A DNA stretch of 64,000 nucleotides from Symbiodinium natans (GCA_905221605.1 CAJNDS010002337.1:145001-209000); one strand, 5' to 3'. Positions 48,453 through 58,598 are shown, counted from the stretch's first letter. Made by a program: numbers and translations. Notes: generated by a model from the letters alone, not told the origin.

Positions 48453-48546
48453 GTGTGATGTTCCCCCTTATACTAACAGTCCTTGAATTGGCTTGTAATA
48501 GGGGGTACTATGCTGAGGACTGTTCGTATAAGGGGGAACATCCCAA
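48453..48546. mobile_element. family B element adjoining a splice donor
   Basis: GTGTGATGTTCCCCCTTATA to AAGGGGGAACATCCCAA. The element begins exactly at the predicted exon/intron boundary. Confidence 0.87.
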
Positions 48547-48771
48547 CCCTAAACCCTGAACCCTAGACCCTAAACCCTATACCCTATACCGTATACCCTA
48601 TACCCTATAAACCCTAAACCCTAAAAACAATGCATCTCTTTAAGATGGCTTGTTGGAGCTTGGCCCGAGTTTGGTACGGGAACGAAACAAACCATTTGCT
48701 TTCCCCCCCAAACAAATGCAGGATAAGAATCCCCTCGTTACCCTCATAAGGATTCTCCTTTTTTTGGGTGG

Positions 48772-48815
48772 CGGGGGTGGGGGTGGGGGGGGGGGGGGGG
48801 GGGGGGGGGGGGGAG
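48772..48815. repeat. poly-G tract
   Basis: GGTGGCGGGGGTGGGGGTGG followed by more than 25 G; a poly-C run lies 45 bases on (48861-48872). Confidence 0.95.
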
Positions 48816-49059
48816 AGTTCTTCAGCGATTCGCATTTTGATTGCCGCAGAAGGCTTCACCCCCCCCCCCCCCGGCCAAATCCCTATATGGTTTAAGGAAT
48901 ATTGCTTAATCAGGCTCTCTGGGTCCTAAGTTCAAGAGTTTTATGGGCAGTTTCCTAAGTTGTGGTTCCTCAAGTGGGATCATTCTTTGGACCACGACAA
49001 TTTTCAGGCATCCCGAAACCCTAAACTCCAAACCCTAAACCCTAAACCCTAAACCCCAG

Positions 49060-49306
49060 GTTCAAGCAGCTGACCGACGAGGTCGCATCGCCAAGCGTAT
49101 CGCCATCAGGTGACGCGGACTCGGCTCAGCAAACCTCCGAAGAGGAGCCGCACTTCGACACAAGTTGCAGTTGCGACACGCACACCAGGACCAGGACTGG
49201 AATTCCACTCCCGGTGCAGCATACCTTCATCCACTTTCAGATCTACCCGACATGCCAGAGGCGTTCCTGCTCCGTGCCGACGCGGGGCCGACTTGGAAGC
49301 CAGTGA
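49060..49306 (+). CDS. putative terminal exon with stop
   Basis: After AAACCCCAG. A split Ser codon joins it to the exon at 48309; then 81 codons are open to TGA at 49304-49306. It contains FKQLTDEVASPSVSPSGDA and, near the end, QIYPTCQRRSCSVPTRGR, with ten or so Cys/His. Likely C-terminus of the many-exon gene; a donor at 49110 (GTGACG) could shorten it. The opposite strand has an open frame too. Confidence 0.58.
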
Positions 49307-50700
49307 AGTGAAGGGGTTGGTGTGCTCATGGTGTGCAAAGGCCCTTTGTATCAAAGGACCCTTGCGACAAAGGGGCGTGAATTCAGCAATGTATGGGGCG
49401 CACCTAGCCCTAAGCCATTCGGTCGGCTACCCTTGGTGTTAGAGTGCAGTAGCACCTCCAAAGGATTCCCGCACATTTTCCATTCAAAAGCTGGAGCATG
49501 TGGACTCATCAACATCACAGTCCTCCTTTGCAAGATCTTGCCCTTATGTTGCCCTCACGGATTTGTTTTTTTTCTTTCTTGGGTCCCTGCTTCCATGTCT
49601 TTGCCGGCATCCGTTGCATGCACAAGTCCCATGTCACTTGTGCTCGGTCTGTTCGATTTTTCTCCCTGCAACAGCGGAAGGTTAGCAAAAAGCCCGTCTG
49701 TGTTCTATACGCTGCAACAGGTACTAGTTGACTTCAAGGTGGAGTCTCCGCTGTTGGGGGATAGTGGATGGACTAGAGACCACTTACTGTATACGGTTTC
49801 GCTGCCAATTCTGCCCAGATAGGGCCCGGGTGGCACCCGGCGCCACATTGCCCGAATCGAAGATGCCCGACCGTGGCACCATGGCCTGTTTAGGGTTTAG
49901 GGTTTAGGGTTTCGGGTTTAGGGTTTAGGGTTTAGGCTTCTTTTGGCCCCCCAGCAAATCATGGACAACTCTCAACTCATTCACGCGTAAGAAGGGTGCA
50001 GGCTATGCAGAGGCGATGGCAGAATGTGGCATTCCAGCTCCGGTGCGCCTCTGATCCGATGCATCAGGCGACAGTGGAGCTTTTTTCCTCTTTGACGATG
50101 GATTGCGCGAAGGGCCGGTGTGGTCCCAGGTGCCACCCTGCCCGAAGAGCCCAACCATGACACCATAATTAGCTTCTGCCAGGCTGCCAGGCCCTTACGT
50201 GGCCCTCTTCAATGATGGTCTTGTAGTTGAAAATAGTGCAAGCAGTGTATTTCCACTACAAGAAGTGTAAGCTCATGCTATGCTTCCGCTTGCAAGAGGT
50301 TCACTCAAGGCTTGGCAGGCCAAGCTGCAGAGTTTTGCCCATTTTCAGCCCCTTGATCCCATGCATCAGGCGCGGGCGTTTTCCTACTTGGACGATGGAG
50401 CTCGGTGAATGGAGAGGCTGTCCTACGTCCGCGGGCAGCAATCGCACAGCTGCTCCCCACACCCTGGACCCTACTGTCAGCCTTTAACTAGCGTATTATG
50501 TTCATCCGAAGTTATGAGGGTTATTAGCAAACACCTGTCCAAACACCATATGTCTCCAGTCCTCCTTCTGCATCTGCGAGGCCAAACCCAGTCCCATGTA
50601 CTCTGTTCGGCTTCGCCCGGTCACCACTCCTGCTAAGATTCCAAAGATGTGCCGGATGCTGGGGCCAGCATTGGATACCTGTCAGAGGTCTTGGGCTACT
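49307..50700. other. unique sequence downstream of the stop
   Basis: Probably 3' UTR or intergenic DNA. Telomere-like units occur only at 49890-49935. A 166-codon frame (49322-49822) has no domain and poor codons. The word CATCAGGCG with TTTTCCTC TTTGACGATGGA at 50062-50104 recurs at 50362-50398, so part is an old duplication. Confidence 0.5.
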
Positions 50701-50713
50701 AAAGCTATTAGGT

Positions 50714-50793
50714 TGTTATGTTCCCCCTTATAGTAATAAGGACGATTATAGCACTCCCTACTATAGTCCCTATTAAGGGCCGCTAACATCCCA
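50714..50793. mobile_element. family B element
   Basis: TTATGTTCCCCCTTATAGTA to CTATTAAGGGCCGCTAACAT; ends slightly degraded. Confidence 0.72.
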
Positions 50794-50988
50794 GCTAGTT
50801 AGGTGTCTTGCTTCATGCTTGAGTCCCAGCGGCGCTTCTGGGGGAGAGTGCGGTAAGTTCTGGATGCGTCCAACGTACCTCCAGGCTGCCGCGTACAGAC
50901 CTAAGCTCGCACCAAAAAGATGCCATCGCATGTGGGCAGTTTTCTGAATCATTTTTTTTGGTGGGGGGAGAGGGGCTGTTACAATGCC

Positions 50989-51043
50989 AAGCTATTATAT
51001 ATGTGTATATATATGTATATATGCTACCCCCCCCCCCCCCCCC
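50989..51043. repeat. AT microsatellite followed by poly-C
   Basis: TATATATGTGTATATATATG then about 17 C. Confidence 0.9.
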
Positions 51044-51159
51044 ATGCGCGCGCACGCTTCAGCATGGTTTCCAGATAAAAACTATGTTCCGCCATGCGCG
51101 GTGGCTTTTAAAAGGGGGAAGGACTCCCATAAAAAAACTCCAGCAGAAGTGACCTGGGA

Positions 51160-51895
51160 AACCCTTTAACATGAATCAAAACCCTTAATTCTATTATAAA
51201 CTCGATGGGAACCCTATTCAAATGACAGAATCCTGTTTAAAATTGATAGGAATCATATTACGTTTGTAGGAGCCGTGTGAAAATATTTAGGCAAACTATG
51301 AAAACTTATTGGAACCTTATAAACAGAAAATAGGAATCCTCTATTTAAATCCATAGGAACACTATTACAATTTATCGGACTGTATAAAAAGTTAATAGGA
51401 AGCATATTAACATGAATAGGAACCCGATTAAAGTTAATGAGAACCCAATTATACTTGACAGGAATCCTAATGAACTGAAGAGGGCCCCTACTAAAATTTA
51501 TAGGAACCAATGGGACTCCTATAAAAAAGACTGTGAACCCCTAAATAATAGGAATCCTACTAAAATTAGTATGAGCCTAAACCAATAGGAATCCCTTTCA
51601 AACGTATCAGATCAGCCCTGAAACTGATAGGAGTCTTATTGCATTAGTGGGAGCCATATGAAAGTAATTAGGAACCCTATGAAACTTTACTGGCATCCTA
51701 TGGAAATAAGTAGGAATCTTTCATTGAATTCATAGGAATCCTATCAAATTGTTTTCGGATAAAAGCTAATAGGAAGCCGATTAGAATGAACCTTAACAAG
51801 TCAAAAAGAACGCGGTGGTAATTCATAGGAATCTTACTAAAACGAGAAGGCTTCTTACTAAAAGGCCAACCTAGTTGTTGCAAGCTTCTCATACA
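51160..51895. repeat. degenerate 21-bp AT-rich minisatellite
   Basis: Some 35 imperfect units near TAGGAACCCTATTAAAATTA. On the - strand one frame (51253-51510) is a heptad peptide repeat such as VPINFNR VPIHVNM LPINFLY. Base composition differs sharply from the rest of the window. Confidence 0.9.
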
Positions 51896-52069
51896 TCAAT
51901 CGGAGTGAGTCCGGGGTTTGGGGTCTAGGTTTGGGGTTTACTATATCCCCCTTGGGAATTTCTAATTTTGTTTATATAAAACTCAAGAGGACATTAAACA
52001 TATTATGTTTATTAAGGTTCAAAGGGGAGTATAGGTTTAGGGGGTTTTGAAGTTACATCCTCTGGCCAG

Positions 52070-52090
52070 GGAGGTTTCCGCAACCTCAAC
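52070..52090 (+). CDS. possible micro-exon
   Basis: Between TGGCCAG and GTCAAT: GGFRNLN. Very weak. Confidence 0.22.
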
Positions 52091-52372
52091 GTCAATGCAT
52101 CTTCTCCGAAGCCCTAAGCCCTCAACCCAATGCTTGCTTGCTCAAGCCAGTACTTGAAACGGTCGCTCCAAAACAAAATCCCGATCACCTAGGTCTGCAG
52201 TCATGGGCCTGATTTGTCTCAGATCCACCCGGCCTTAGGCCTGAGCCTTTCGAGTTTGGGGTTTAGGGTTTAGGGTTTAGGGGGTTTGAAGGCTTCTGAG
52301 TTGTGTTCAGGTTTCCCTACAGCATAGCGCTCATCGCCACATAGCTCCACACCTTAGAGCCACCCGCCGCCC

Positions 52373-52413
52373 ATGGCATCGATTCCAGGCCGGGTGTCGT
52401 GGCCGATGACCAG
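52373..52413 (+). CDS. possible first exon of the downstream gene
   Basis: ATG in CCCATGG, reading MASIPGRVSWPMT to a GTCTAG donor; phase fits the next exon. A frame is also open on the - strand here. Confidence 0.38.
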
Positions 52414-52615
52414 GTCTAGAGTTCGGGGACTTCGGGTTTCGGGATTAGGGTTTAGGGTTTAGGATGTAGGGTTTAGGGTTTGGGGTTTGGGGTTTGCGGT
52501 GTGGGAATACTGTACCGGTGCAAGCTCAAGGCCATCCTAGCCAACCCTCCAAAATGCTTGCAGCATGTCCCCAACTCACCGTGGCTTGGAAGCCCTTCTG
52601 ACTTCGTAGTTTAGG

Positions 52616-52705
52616 GTGTAGGGTTTAGGGTTTAGGGTTTAGGGTTTAGGGTTTAGGGTTTAGGGTTTAGGGTTTAGGGTTTAGGGTTTAGGGTTTAGGG
52701 TTTGG
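52616..52705 (+). repeat. telomere-like array, TTTAGGG orientation
   Basis: About 12 units. Confidence 0.93.
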
Positions 52706-52776
52706 GGTTAGTAAGTTGGGTTCTAGGGTTTACGGTTAGTAAGTTGGGTTACGGAGGTTAACGGCGAAGTCAACAG

Positions 52777-52795
52777 AGCTTCGAAGTGGCAGGCA
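52777..52795 (+). CDS. possible micro-exon
   Basis: Nineteen bases between GTCAACAG and the canonical donor GTGAGA, in phase: RASKWQA. An overlapping frame (SEMWPENLDMYEKAFS) is open across the donor. Confidence 0.38.
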
Positions 52796-52854
52796 GTGAG
52801 ATGTGGCCAGAGAACCTGGACATGTATGAGAAGGCCTTTTCCTAGGATGCCCGG

Positions 52855-52919
52855 GTTTAGGGTTTAGGGTTTAGGGTTTAGGGTTTAGGGTTTAGGGTTT
52901 AGGGTTTAGGGTTTAGGGT
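52855..52919 (+). repeat. telomere-like array, TTTAGGG orientation
   Basis: Nine units, running into a family E-like fragment (52919-53010) that ends GCCTAGGTTACTGGG. Confidence 0.92.
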
Positions 52920-53084
52920 TACCCTTATTCCCTTTTTGGGGGGGTTTGGGTTCCCCTTCTAAAGCCCTTTAAGCAAAAAAGGGGCACCCTTTTGAAGCCT
53001 AGGTTACTGGGCAGCCTAGTTTCTGTGGTTGATCCGAAAAAGAATTCGTCTTCAGGAAGTTATGAAGAAAGGGGTGTACCCGGC

Positions 53085-53191
53085 GGGCCCCAAACCCCCT
53101 TTATTAAGGAATGCCACCTAAGACGATGCAGGGGTCTTCAAAAGGATGTAAGGTATATACCGTAATGAATAGGTATTGGGCTCTTTGGGTA
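53085..53191. mobile_element. family F element
   Basis: GGGCCCCAAACCCCCTTTAT and TAAGGAATG at the left; AATAGGTATTGGGCTCTTTG at the right. Confidence 0.7.
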
Positions 53192-53815
53192 AGAAACCCC
53201 AAACCCTAAACCGCAAGCCTGGAATTCAGGTGCCAGGTTGTTAGGCTTGAACAGAGTTTATGGTGTACGTCCTGGGCTGCAGGTTTATTTGGGCAAGAGC
53301 CCAATACGCCCTTGTTGAAGGAATGCACTTTAAATCATACCAAGGATCTCTATGACCCTAAACTCCGGGTGTGGGGAGAGTTGAGTTTGAGGGGCTCTGA
53401 GGGAGAGTTGTGTCCTGGCGTCTTAGAGTCTTGGCTTCTATTGAAGGGGTTTAGGGTTCAGGGTTTAGGGTTTAGGGTTTAGGGTCCGCATGCAGAAATC
53501 CAGACGTAGGATCCAAGTAGCTGTCCTGTCTTTTCGAGATGCCCTGCTAGCAACAAGATCTCGTTCACCGCATGGGGTGAGAAACAAAAGCTGAGGGCGA
53601 AGGCTTCTTCAAGGCTTCCGGGTTTAGGGTGGTTTCCAACAATGCTTTAAAGTTTGACACCACGGTTTCTTTCACTGAGCGTCTTCGTGCCTTGCAATGA
53701 AAATCGCATTCTTTCTGTTGAACGTCTCTGTGTGGTGACCCGCTGGCGTGCCTAAGAATATGACCGTTTGAGCCTGAACCTCTCGGAGCCCTGAGCCCGA
53801 AACCCGAAACCCTAA
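53192..53815. other. intron-like stretch
   Basis: Scattered TTTAGGG units and a second family F arm (53298-53340, GAGCCCAATACGCCC). No supported exon. Confidence 0.45.
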
Positions 53816-53945
53816 GCCGTAAGCCCTAAACCCAAAACCCAAAACCCAAAACCCTAAACCCTAAACCCTAAACCCTAAACCCTAAACCCACTCGGTGGTA
53901 GTGAGTTGTAGGACCCATGCCTTGGACCTGGTTCTCCTGGTGCAG

Positions 53946-54002
53946 GAGTTGGCGCAGCACGTGCAGAAGCGGCAAGAGCTGCTCAAGAACACCGAACTGG
54001 AG
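53946..54002 (+). CDS. putative coding exon, coiled-coil-like
   Basis: Nineteen codons between CTGGTGCAG and GTGCAT: ELAQHVQKRQELLKNTELE, a charged helix. CCCTAAA before, TTTAGGG after. Confidence 0.7.
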
Positions 54003-54009
54003 GTGCATG

Positions 54010-54070
54010 CGGGTTTAGGGTTTAGGGTTTAGGGTTTAGGGTTTAGGGTTTAGGGTTTAGGGTTTAGGGT
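54010..54070 (+). repeat. telomere-like array, TTTAGGG orientation
   Basis: Eight to nine units. Confidence 0.93.
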
Positions 54071-54177
54071 TTGGGCCCAGGGACCGAGTTTCTTGGCAGT
54101 CTGGGGCTACTTCGGGCTCGGGAGACAGCGTTCTGCGTTTAGGGTCGGGCCGGGGTGGGCGCAACTTTGTCTTACAG

Positions 54178-54218
54178 GCGCATGGGTCGTGTTTACGACT
54201 GGCTATAGTCTTGTTGAA
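54178..54218 (+). CDS. putative exon, frame uncertain
   Basis: After TCTTACAG and before GTACTA, in phase: HGSCLRLAIVLLK. A second frame (WVVFTTGYSLVEVLLY) is open through the donor. Confidence 0.43.
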
Positions 54219-54299
54219 GTACTACTCTACCTCAAGCCCCAGTCCCTAACCCTAAGCTCGAAACTACACCCTGCAAGCTCCTCAAGGTACCCCGGCCAA

Positions 54300-54380
54300 C
54301 CTAAACCCTGAACCCTAAACCCTAAACCCTAAACCCTGAACCCTAAACCCTAAACCCTGAACCCTAAACCCTAAACCCTG
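54300..54380 (-). repeat. telomere-like array, CCCTAAA/CCCTGAA in regular order
   Basis: CCCTGAA recurs every third unit among CCCTAAA, a 21-base higher-order repeat. Confidence 0.88.
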
Positions 54381-54806
54381 AGCAGTAGGGAAGGCGGGGT
54401 TACATCATGGGCCCCCCATCGCGATACGCTTCTTTGCAGTCTTGGGTTACGGGAAAGCGCCCGCACTTTTCTTGAGTTGCCCCTTGAGGCCCTAAACTCT
54501 CAACCCTGAACCCCAAACTTCAACTCTCTACACGATTCTGAGGCTAAGTTGCTCGCGAGGCATGCAGAAGCCTAAACATCTACCCAGAGCATCTCCCCTG
54601 TTAATCCCTACACAAGTACAAGTAGAGTTCTAAACGAACTCGAATACCCGTTCTAAACTCTATTGTCATAGGCCCCTCTGTTCCTCGCCCTAAATCCTAA
54701 ATCCTAAATCCTAAACCCTAAACCCTAAACCTTAAAGCCTAGGGCTTAGGGCAGAGGGTTCCAAACTCTCAGACTCCCACGCCGCCCACCCCTCTCCCCC
54801 CCATAA

Positions 54807-54955
54807 TATAGGTAATGACGATTAGTATTTCCACATGGTCCCATGGAGTTATACTACGATAACCCCCCCCCCCCCCCCAAAAAAAAAAAAAAAAGGGTTT
54901 AGGGTTTAGGGTTTAGGGTTCAGGGTTCTAAATATTAAGGCCCCTATATTTCTCT
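54807..54955. mobile_element. family C element with TTTAGGG inside
   Basis: CATAATATAGGTAATGACGA at the left; TCTAAATATTAAGGCCCCTA at the right. The centre is poly-C, poly-A, then four TTTAGGG units. Ends eight bases before the exon at 54964. Confidence 0.75.
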
Positions 54956-54963
54956 CGTGTTAG

Positions 54964-55002
54964 GTCGCAACAGTGCTCGAGCATCTGGAGGCGCAGTTGC
55001 CG
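54964..55002 (+). CDS. putative coding exon
   Basis: Thirteen codons between CGTGTTAG and the canonical donor GTAAGA: VATVLEHLEAQLP. Confidence 0.65.
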
Positions 55003-55498
55003 GTAAGACAGTGACATAGTCCCAGGGGGAGGAAAGCCAGGCTTTTTGCACAACTGAAAGAAAGCACTACTAACCCTAACCCCTAAACCCTAGACCCTAA
55101 ACCCTAAACCCAAAACCCTAAACCCTAAACCCTTTGATAAATGGATGTATTTCCAGGAAGGATTCGGGGCATCTTCTTGGGAGCTGGCATCGAAAGCTAC
55201 TCCGTTCTGTAAGAGCTGACCCCTTTTTTGCATCCGCGGATTGTTGCAGCGGTTTAGGGTTTAGGCTTTAGGGTTTAGGCTTCAGTTTCGCTCTAAAGTG
55301 TTCAGGGTCTATCCAGCTTTGCCTATTCAGCTTTGCCCGTTGTTTGAGGGCGACCGCTATTGTGTAGTAAACTTGGCCCGAGTTTCTGGCTTCGGGTTTG
55401 GGTTGTTTAGTGGGTAGTTCTCCAAATTAGGGTCCTTTTGGCTTGTTTGCAAGGGTGCAGTGTAGTTTAGGGTACGGTTTTGTCTCTTTTCGTTTCAG

Positions 55499-55537
55499 GG
55501 GCAGCGAAACCGGATGCAACATCAGGCCTTGGCACCT
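55499..55537 (+). CDS. putative coding exon
   Basis: After CGTTTCAG and before GTCGCA, in phase: GQRNRMQHQALAP. Confidence 0.58.
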
Positions 55538-55689
55538 GTCGCAACCGCCCGAAGCCCTAAGCTCTAAGCCCTAAGCCCTAAGCCCTAAACCCTAAACCCT
55601 AATTAGCCCTAAGCCCTAGACCCTAAACCCTAACCCCCCCAAACCCTTAACCGTAAAACCTTGACACCTACGACAAAAGCCCTGCAAAG

Positions 55690-55727
55690 GCATGGGCGGC
55701 GGATGCTGCGCGGTCCCACGATGCCCA
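55690..55727 (+). CDS. putative coding exon
   Basis: After CTGCAAAG and before GTCTCT, in phase: AWAADAARSHDA. The frame stays open beyond. Confidence 0.52.
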
Positions 55728-55784
55728 GTCTCTAGGCCCCAGCACCAAGCATGCAGGAAGGATTGGGAGTTATGGTTTGGGGCT

Positions 55785-55868
55785 TAGGGAGTTTAGGGTT
55801 TAGGGTTTGGGGTTTGGGGTTTGGGGTTTAGGGTTTAGGGTTTAGGGTTTAGGGTTTAGGCTTAGGGT
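55785..55868 (+). repeat. telomere-like array with TTTGGGG block
   Basis: TTTAGGG, then three TTTGGGG, then TTTAGGG. Confidence 0.92.
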
Positions 55869-56178
55869 GTTTCAAAACCTAAACTCTGAAACTCCTTGCC
55901 GAAGTCTTACGATGGTTCGAGGGTCTGCTCTCGTTGCTTGGCCAAGTGGGTTGCAAAGGGTTTTGGGGTTAGTTTTGTGCCCTAAACCCTAAACCTCGCT
56001 TCCCCCCCCCCCCCCCACACCCCCCCCCTCAAATACCCCTTCACCACGGGCTCAGGGCTGATGCTGGTACGTAGACGATTTTAACGTACGAGACATCCGG
56101 AGCCAAACCCTAAACCCTGAACCCTAAACCCTAAAGCCTAAACCCTAAACCCTTGACCGTAAACCCTAAACCCTGCAG

Positions 56179-56288
56179 GTTGGGCCCTGGCGTCACTTGA
56201 CGTCGCCGGCGGCGATGCCGAACGCTGCGTGGCAGAGGGCACAGGCAGCAAAGCGGATGGCGTCAGCCTCCCCTCGAGAGCCTCGTAG
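56179..56288 (+). CDS. putative exon, possible gene end
   Basis: After CCCTGCAG. One frame with GC-ending codons reads ALASLDVAGGDAERCVAEG and stops at TAG (56286-56288); another reads NAAWQRAQAAKRMASAS and stays open. The 82-codon frame on the opposite strand is less likely. Confidence 0.47.
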
Positions 56289-56312
56289 CAATCTAAGCCC
56301 GACCCTAAAGCC

Positions 56313-56370
56313 CCTACTTGAAGGTTCAGAGGTCGGGGTACAGGTACGTACCCTAAAGGGTTATAGGTAG
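56313..56370. mobile_element. family A element, partial
   Basis: CTACTTGAAGGTTCAGAGGT and part of the interior. Confidence 0.5.
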
Positions 56371-56387
56371 AGACTCCATCATTCAAA

Positions 56388-56490
56388 CTAGGGCCCAGAG
56401 TAGGCCCTTATTCGCGTTTTTTAGGGTTTGGGTTCCCTTTCCAGCCCCTTCAAACCAGAGGGCATTGTTTTCTTAGGGTACTTTTCAAGA
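56388..56490. mobile_element. family E element
   Basis: CTAGGGCCCAGAGTAGGCCC to TTTTCTTAGGGTACTTTTCA; the right end is diverged. Confidence 0.7.
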
Positions 56491-56753
56491 CCCTAAGCAG
56501 CCTAAGCGCGGCGTCAGTTTTGTTAAGTAATCCCGAAAAGCTGCTAGCCAGGCGTGGCCAAAAACCCTACACCTCAGTCCTAAGCATTCACCGCGATTTC
56601 GGGTTTAGGGTTCAAGGGGTTTCACCAGAACCCAGCACCTCATACTGGCTCCGCCCCCGCCCAAGAGGCAGTCAGGTCATTTGCCCTAAACTCTAAACCC
56701 TAAACCCTAAACCCAAGGTTGAGATCCTGGTTCGGTTCAGGGTTCAGGGTGCG

Positions 56754-56855
56754 CTTGGAGGTTCGTGGGTAGGTTTAAGTAGGGTGACTTGTATCCTAAG
56801 TGAAGGAACTACCATTATTACAACCCTACTTGTAGCTGCTCGTGAGCCTCCAAGT
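56754..56855. mobile_element. family A element
   Basis: CTTGGAGGTTCGTGGGTAGG to TGCTCGTGAGCCTCCAAGTA. Lies about 45 bases upstream of the retroelement reading frame. Confidence 0.82.
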
Positions 56856-56899
56856 ATTGAAACCTCAAGCCCTAAACCTTAAACTTAGCTGTAGGGTAG

Positions 56900-57970
56900 G
56901 TAACCTTTACCCTTTTTGGCCTCTTTGTCGACAATAGATCAGTAGTCCTCAACCTGGGAAAAATTTTACGACATGGCTTTGACCTTTTCAGCTGGAGAAA
57001 TCAACCTAACCTCGACCTCTGGATCCGAATTGCGCAAGAAATTATAACCCGGCCGAATGGCTCGGTACAGGTCATAAAGGTTAAATCCCATAGGGAGATG
57101 TGGGAAGCAGTTGATGCAAAAGATGCTTGGGAAATCAAGGGTAACGACCTCGCAGATTCGGAAGCTGTTCAGGCCAGAATCCAAGTTCAAAAAACCCTTG
57201 GCCCCTCTTGGCAGGAAACTGCTGAACAAACGGCTCTAAAAAGGGCCAAGCTCTGCAGCTCACTGCTATCCGACATCACACTACTGGTTAAAGCAAGCAG
57301 GACAAACCGACCTTGCCCAGAAGAGGAAGGACAAGTGACAAGCCCGGAACCACAATTACGTGTGGCTCCATCAACAAGTCCCTGGCCTATGCTCGTCCCC
57401 GACAATTTAGTTGTTCCAAACTGGGATCAGAAATGGACTGCCCTGTTTATCCACTATTTCTCCTTGTTAAGATGGCCTGACCCTACACCTGATGCTCCGC
57501 CCCCTTCCCCGGTATCCTTCATTGAACTCATGCTCGAACTTTGTATCTCCTTCCAGGTAAGAATCCCCATCAACCTGGGTATGTTCCTAAATCACAAATT
57601 CACTGATATGCCGAAGGTCAAGACGAAATCACCGGCCACATACTTTCTCCCCAAACGAAGTGGCGCGGCCAAACTACCTCCAGAGACGCTCACGCAGTCT
57701 GTGGCCACTTTCATAAAATGTTATGATTTAATCCACTCACAGATCCCCTTGACACCGACGGCCAAAGGACTGGCCCGAGCATTAGCGTCTTATGGCTTCA
57801 CAAACGTTGTACCCTCCCTCCAAACCACGCCAGTCCTCCTCTCAGGACTCAGAGTCAGAAGATTCCTTGAAGGGCTCATTGTTCCCAGAGTTCGCATCCT
57901 TAAGTACAATTATCGAATCCCTCCTCATCCGTCGTTGCCTCTTCCCCCGGGCTTTCCGCCTGACTTCTGA
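56900..57970 (+). mobile_element. retroelement 3' part: RNase H and C-terminal region
   Basis: One frame is open from 56900 (after a TAG at 56897) to the stop at 57970, about 356 codons; the first ATG is at 57098. The N-terminal part resembles the end of a retroelement RNase H: VDNRSVVLNL (the Asp of the third catalytic motif), LDLWIRIAQEI, then VQVIKVKSHRE and EIKGNDLADSEAV, the K-x-KSH and GNDLAD signatures. A C-terminal region with SFIELMLELCISF and PATYFLPKRSGAAK follows. Reverse transcriptase and the RNase H start are missing, so this is a 5'-truncated, inactive copy. Confidence 0.78.
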
Positions 57971-58055
57971 ATCTTTAATTTGTAGCATGTCTCACGCTCG
58001 ACGCCGGGGACTTGCTGTGCACACGTCGCGCTTTACCCTTTTTGGGGCAATCTAA
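57792..58055 (+). pseudogene. overlapping frame at the retroelement 3' end
   Basis: A second frame overlaps the end of the RNase H frame and continues to TAA at 58055 (CSMSHARRRGLAVHTSRF). It may be the true C-terminus reached after a frameshift in this copy, or chance. Confidence 0.35.
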
Positions 58056-58108
58056 TCCCCTGATAGTCCCAAAGGTGAACCTTTAATTCCCCTAAGTACT
58101 GGACAACT

Positions 58109-58263
58109 ACTTGGAGGTTCATGGGATTTAATAACCACTTATAACTGGGCTTATAACCCTACTTAAAATTGAGATAGCCCCTATACGGCCCTGTAGGGGT
58201 ATTATGAGTAGGGTTATAAAGTACAGGTATAAGTGGTTAGTAAGTACCATGAACCTCCAAGTA
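58109..58263. mobile_element. family A element, long subfamily
   Basis: ACTTGGAGGTTCATGGGATT to AGTACCATGAACCTCCAAGT; near-palindrome of about 155 bp, 53 bases after the retroelement stop. Confidence 0.9.
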
Positions 58264-58346
58264 GGTAAGCAGGGTTTGGTGCCGTTCAGCTCTCCGGTCC
58301 ACTGTGGCACATATCCTCGGAGCGCGGTACTCACAAACTACCATGT

Positions 58347-58371
58347 TGGGGGGGGGGGGGGGGGGGGGGGT
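58347..58371. repeat. poly-G tract
   Basis: More than 20 G. Confidence 0.95.
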
Positions 58372-58537
58372 AGCTACCCTAAGCCCTAATCCCCAAACCC
58401 CAAACCCCAAACCCTAAACAGCAGTTACAACTCTGCAGTCGCACCCTGCACCCTAAACCCTCAACCCTACGCCCCAACCCTAAACCCTAAACCCTCTGAC
58501 ATCATCCCAAGTGAGCCCTAACTTTGAGACGTGGTAG

Positions 58538-58588
58538 GCGAAGGCAGCCTTCTACATGTCTGCGCTCGCTCTGCTGGCCGGCGCCTGA
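58538..58588 (+). CDS. putative exon with stop
   Basis: After CGTGGTAG. Reads AKAAFYMSALALLAGA then TGA. Either a gene end or a misplaced donor. A family G element follows within 11 bases. Confidence 0.45.
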   Translation, partial: AKAAFYMSALALLAGA

Positions 58589-58598
58589 GTCCTTGCTT

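Noticed and set aside
49322-49822. 166-codon + strand open frame
   Set aside because: No motif, AT-richer codons than the exons, and it starts just after the stop of the predicted terminal exon. More likely 3' UTR or spacer.
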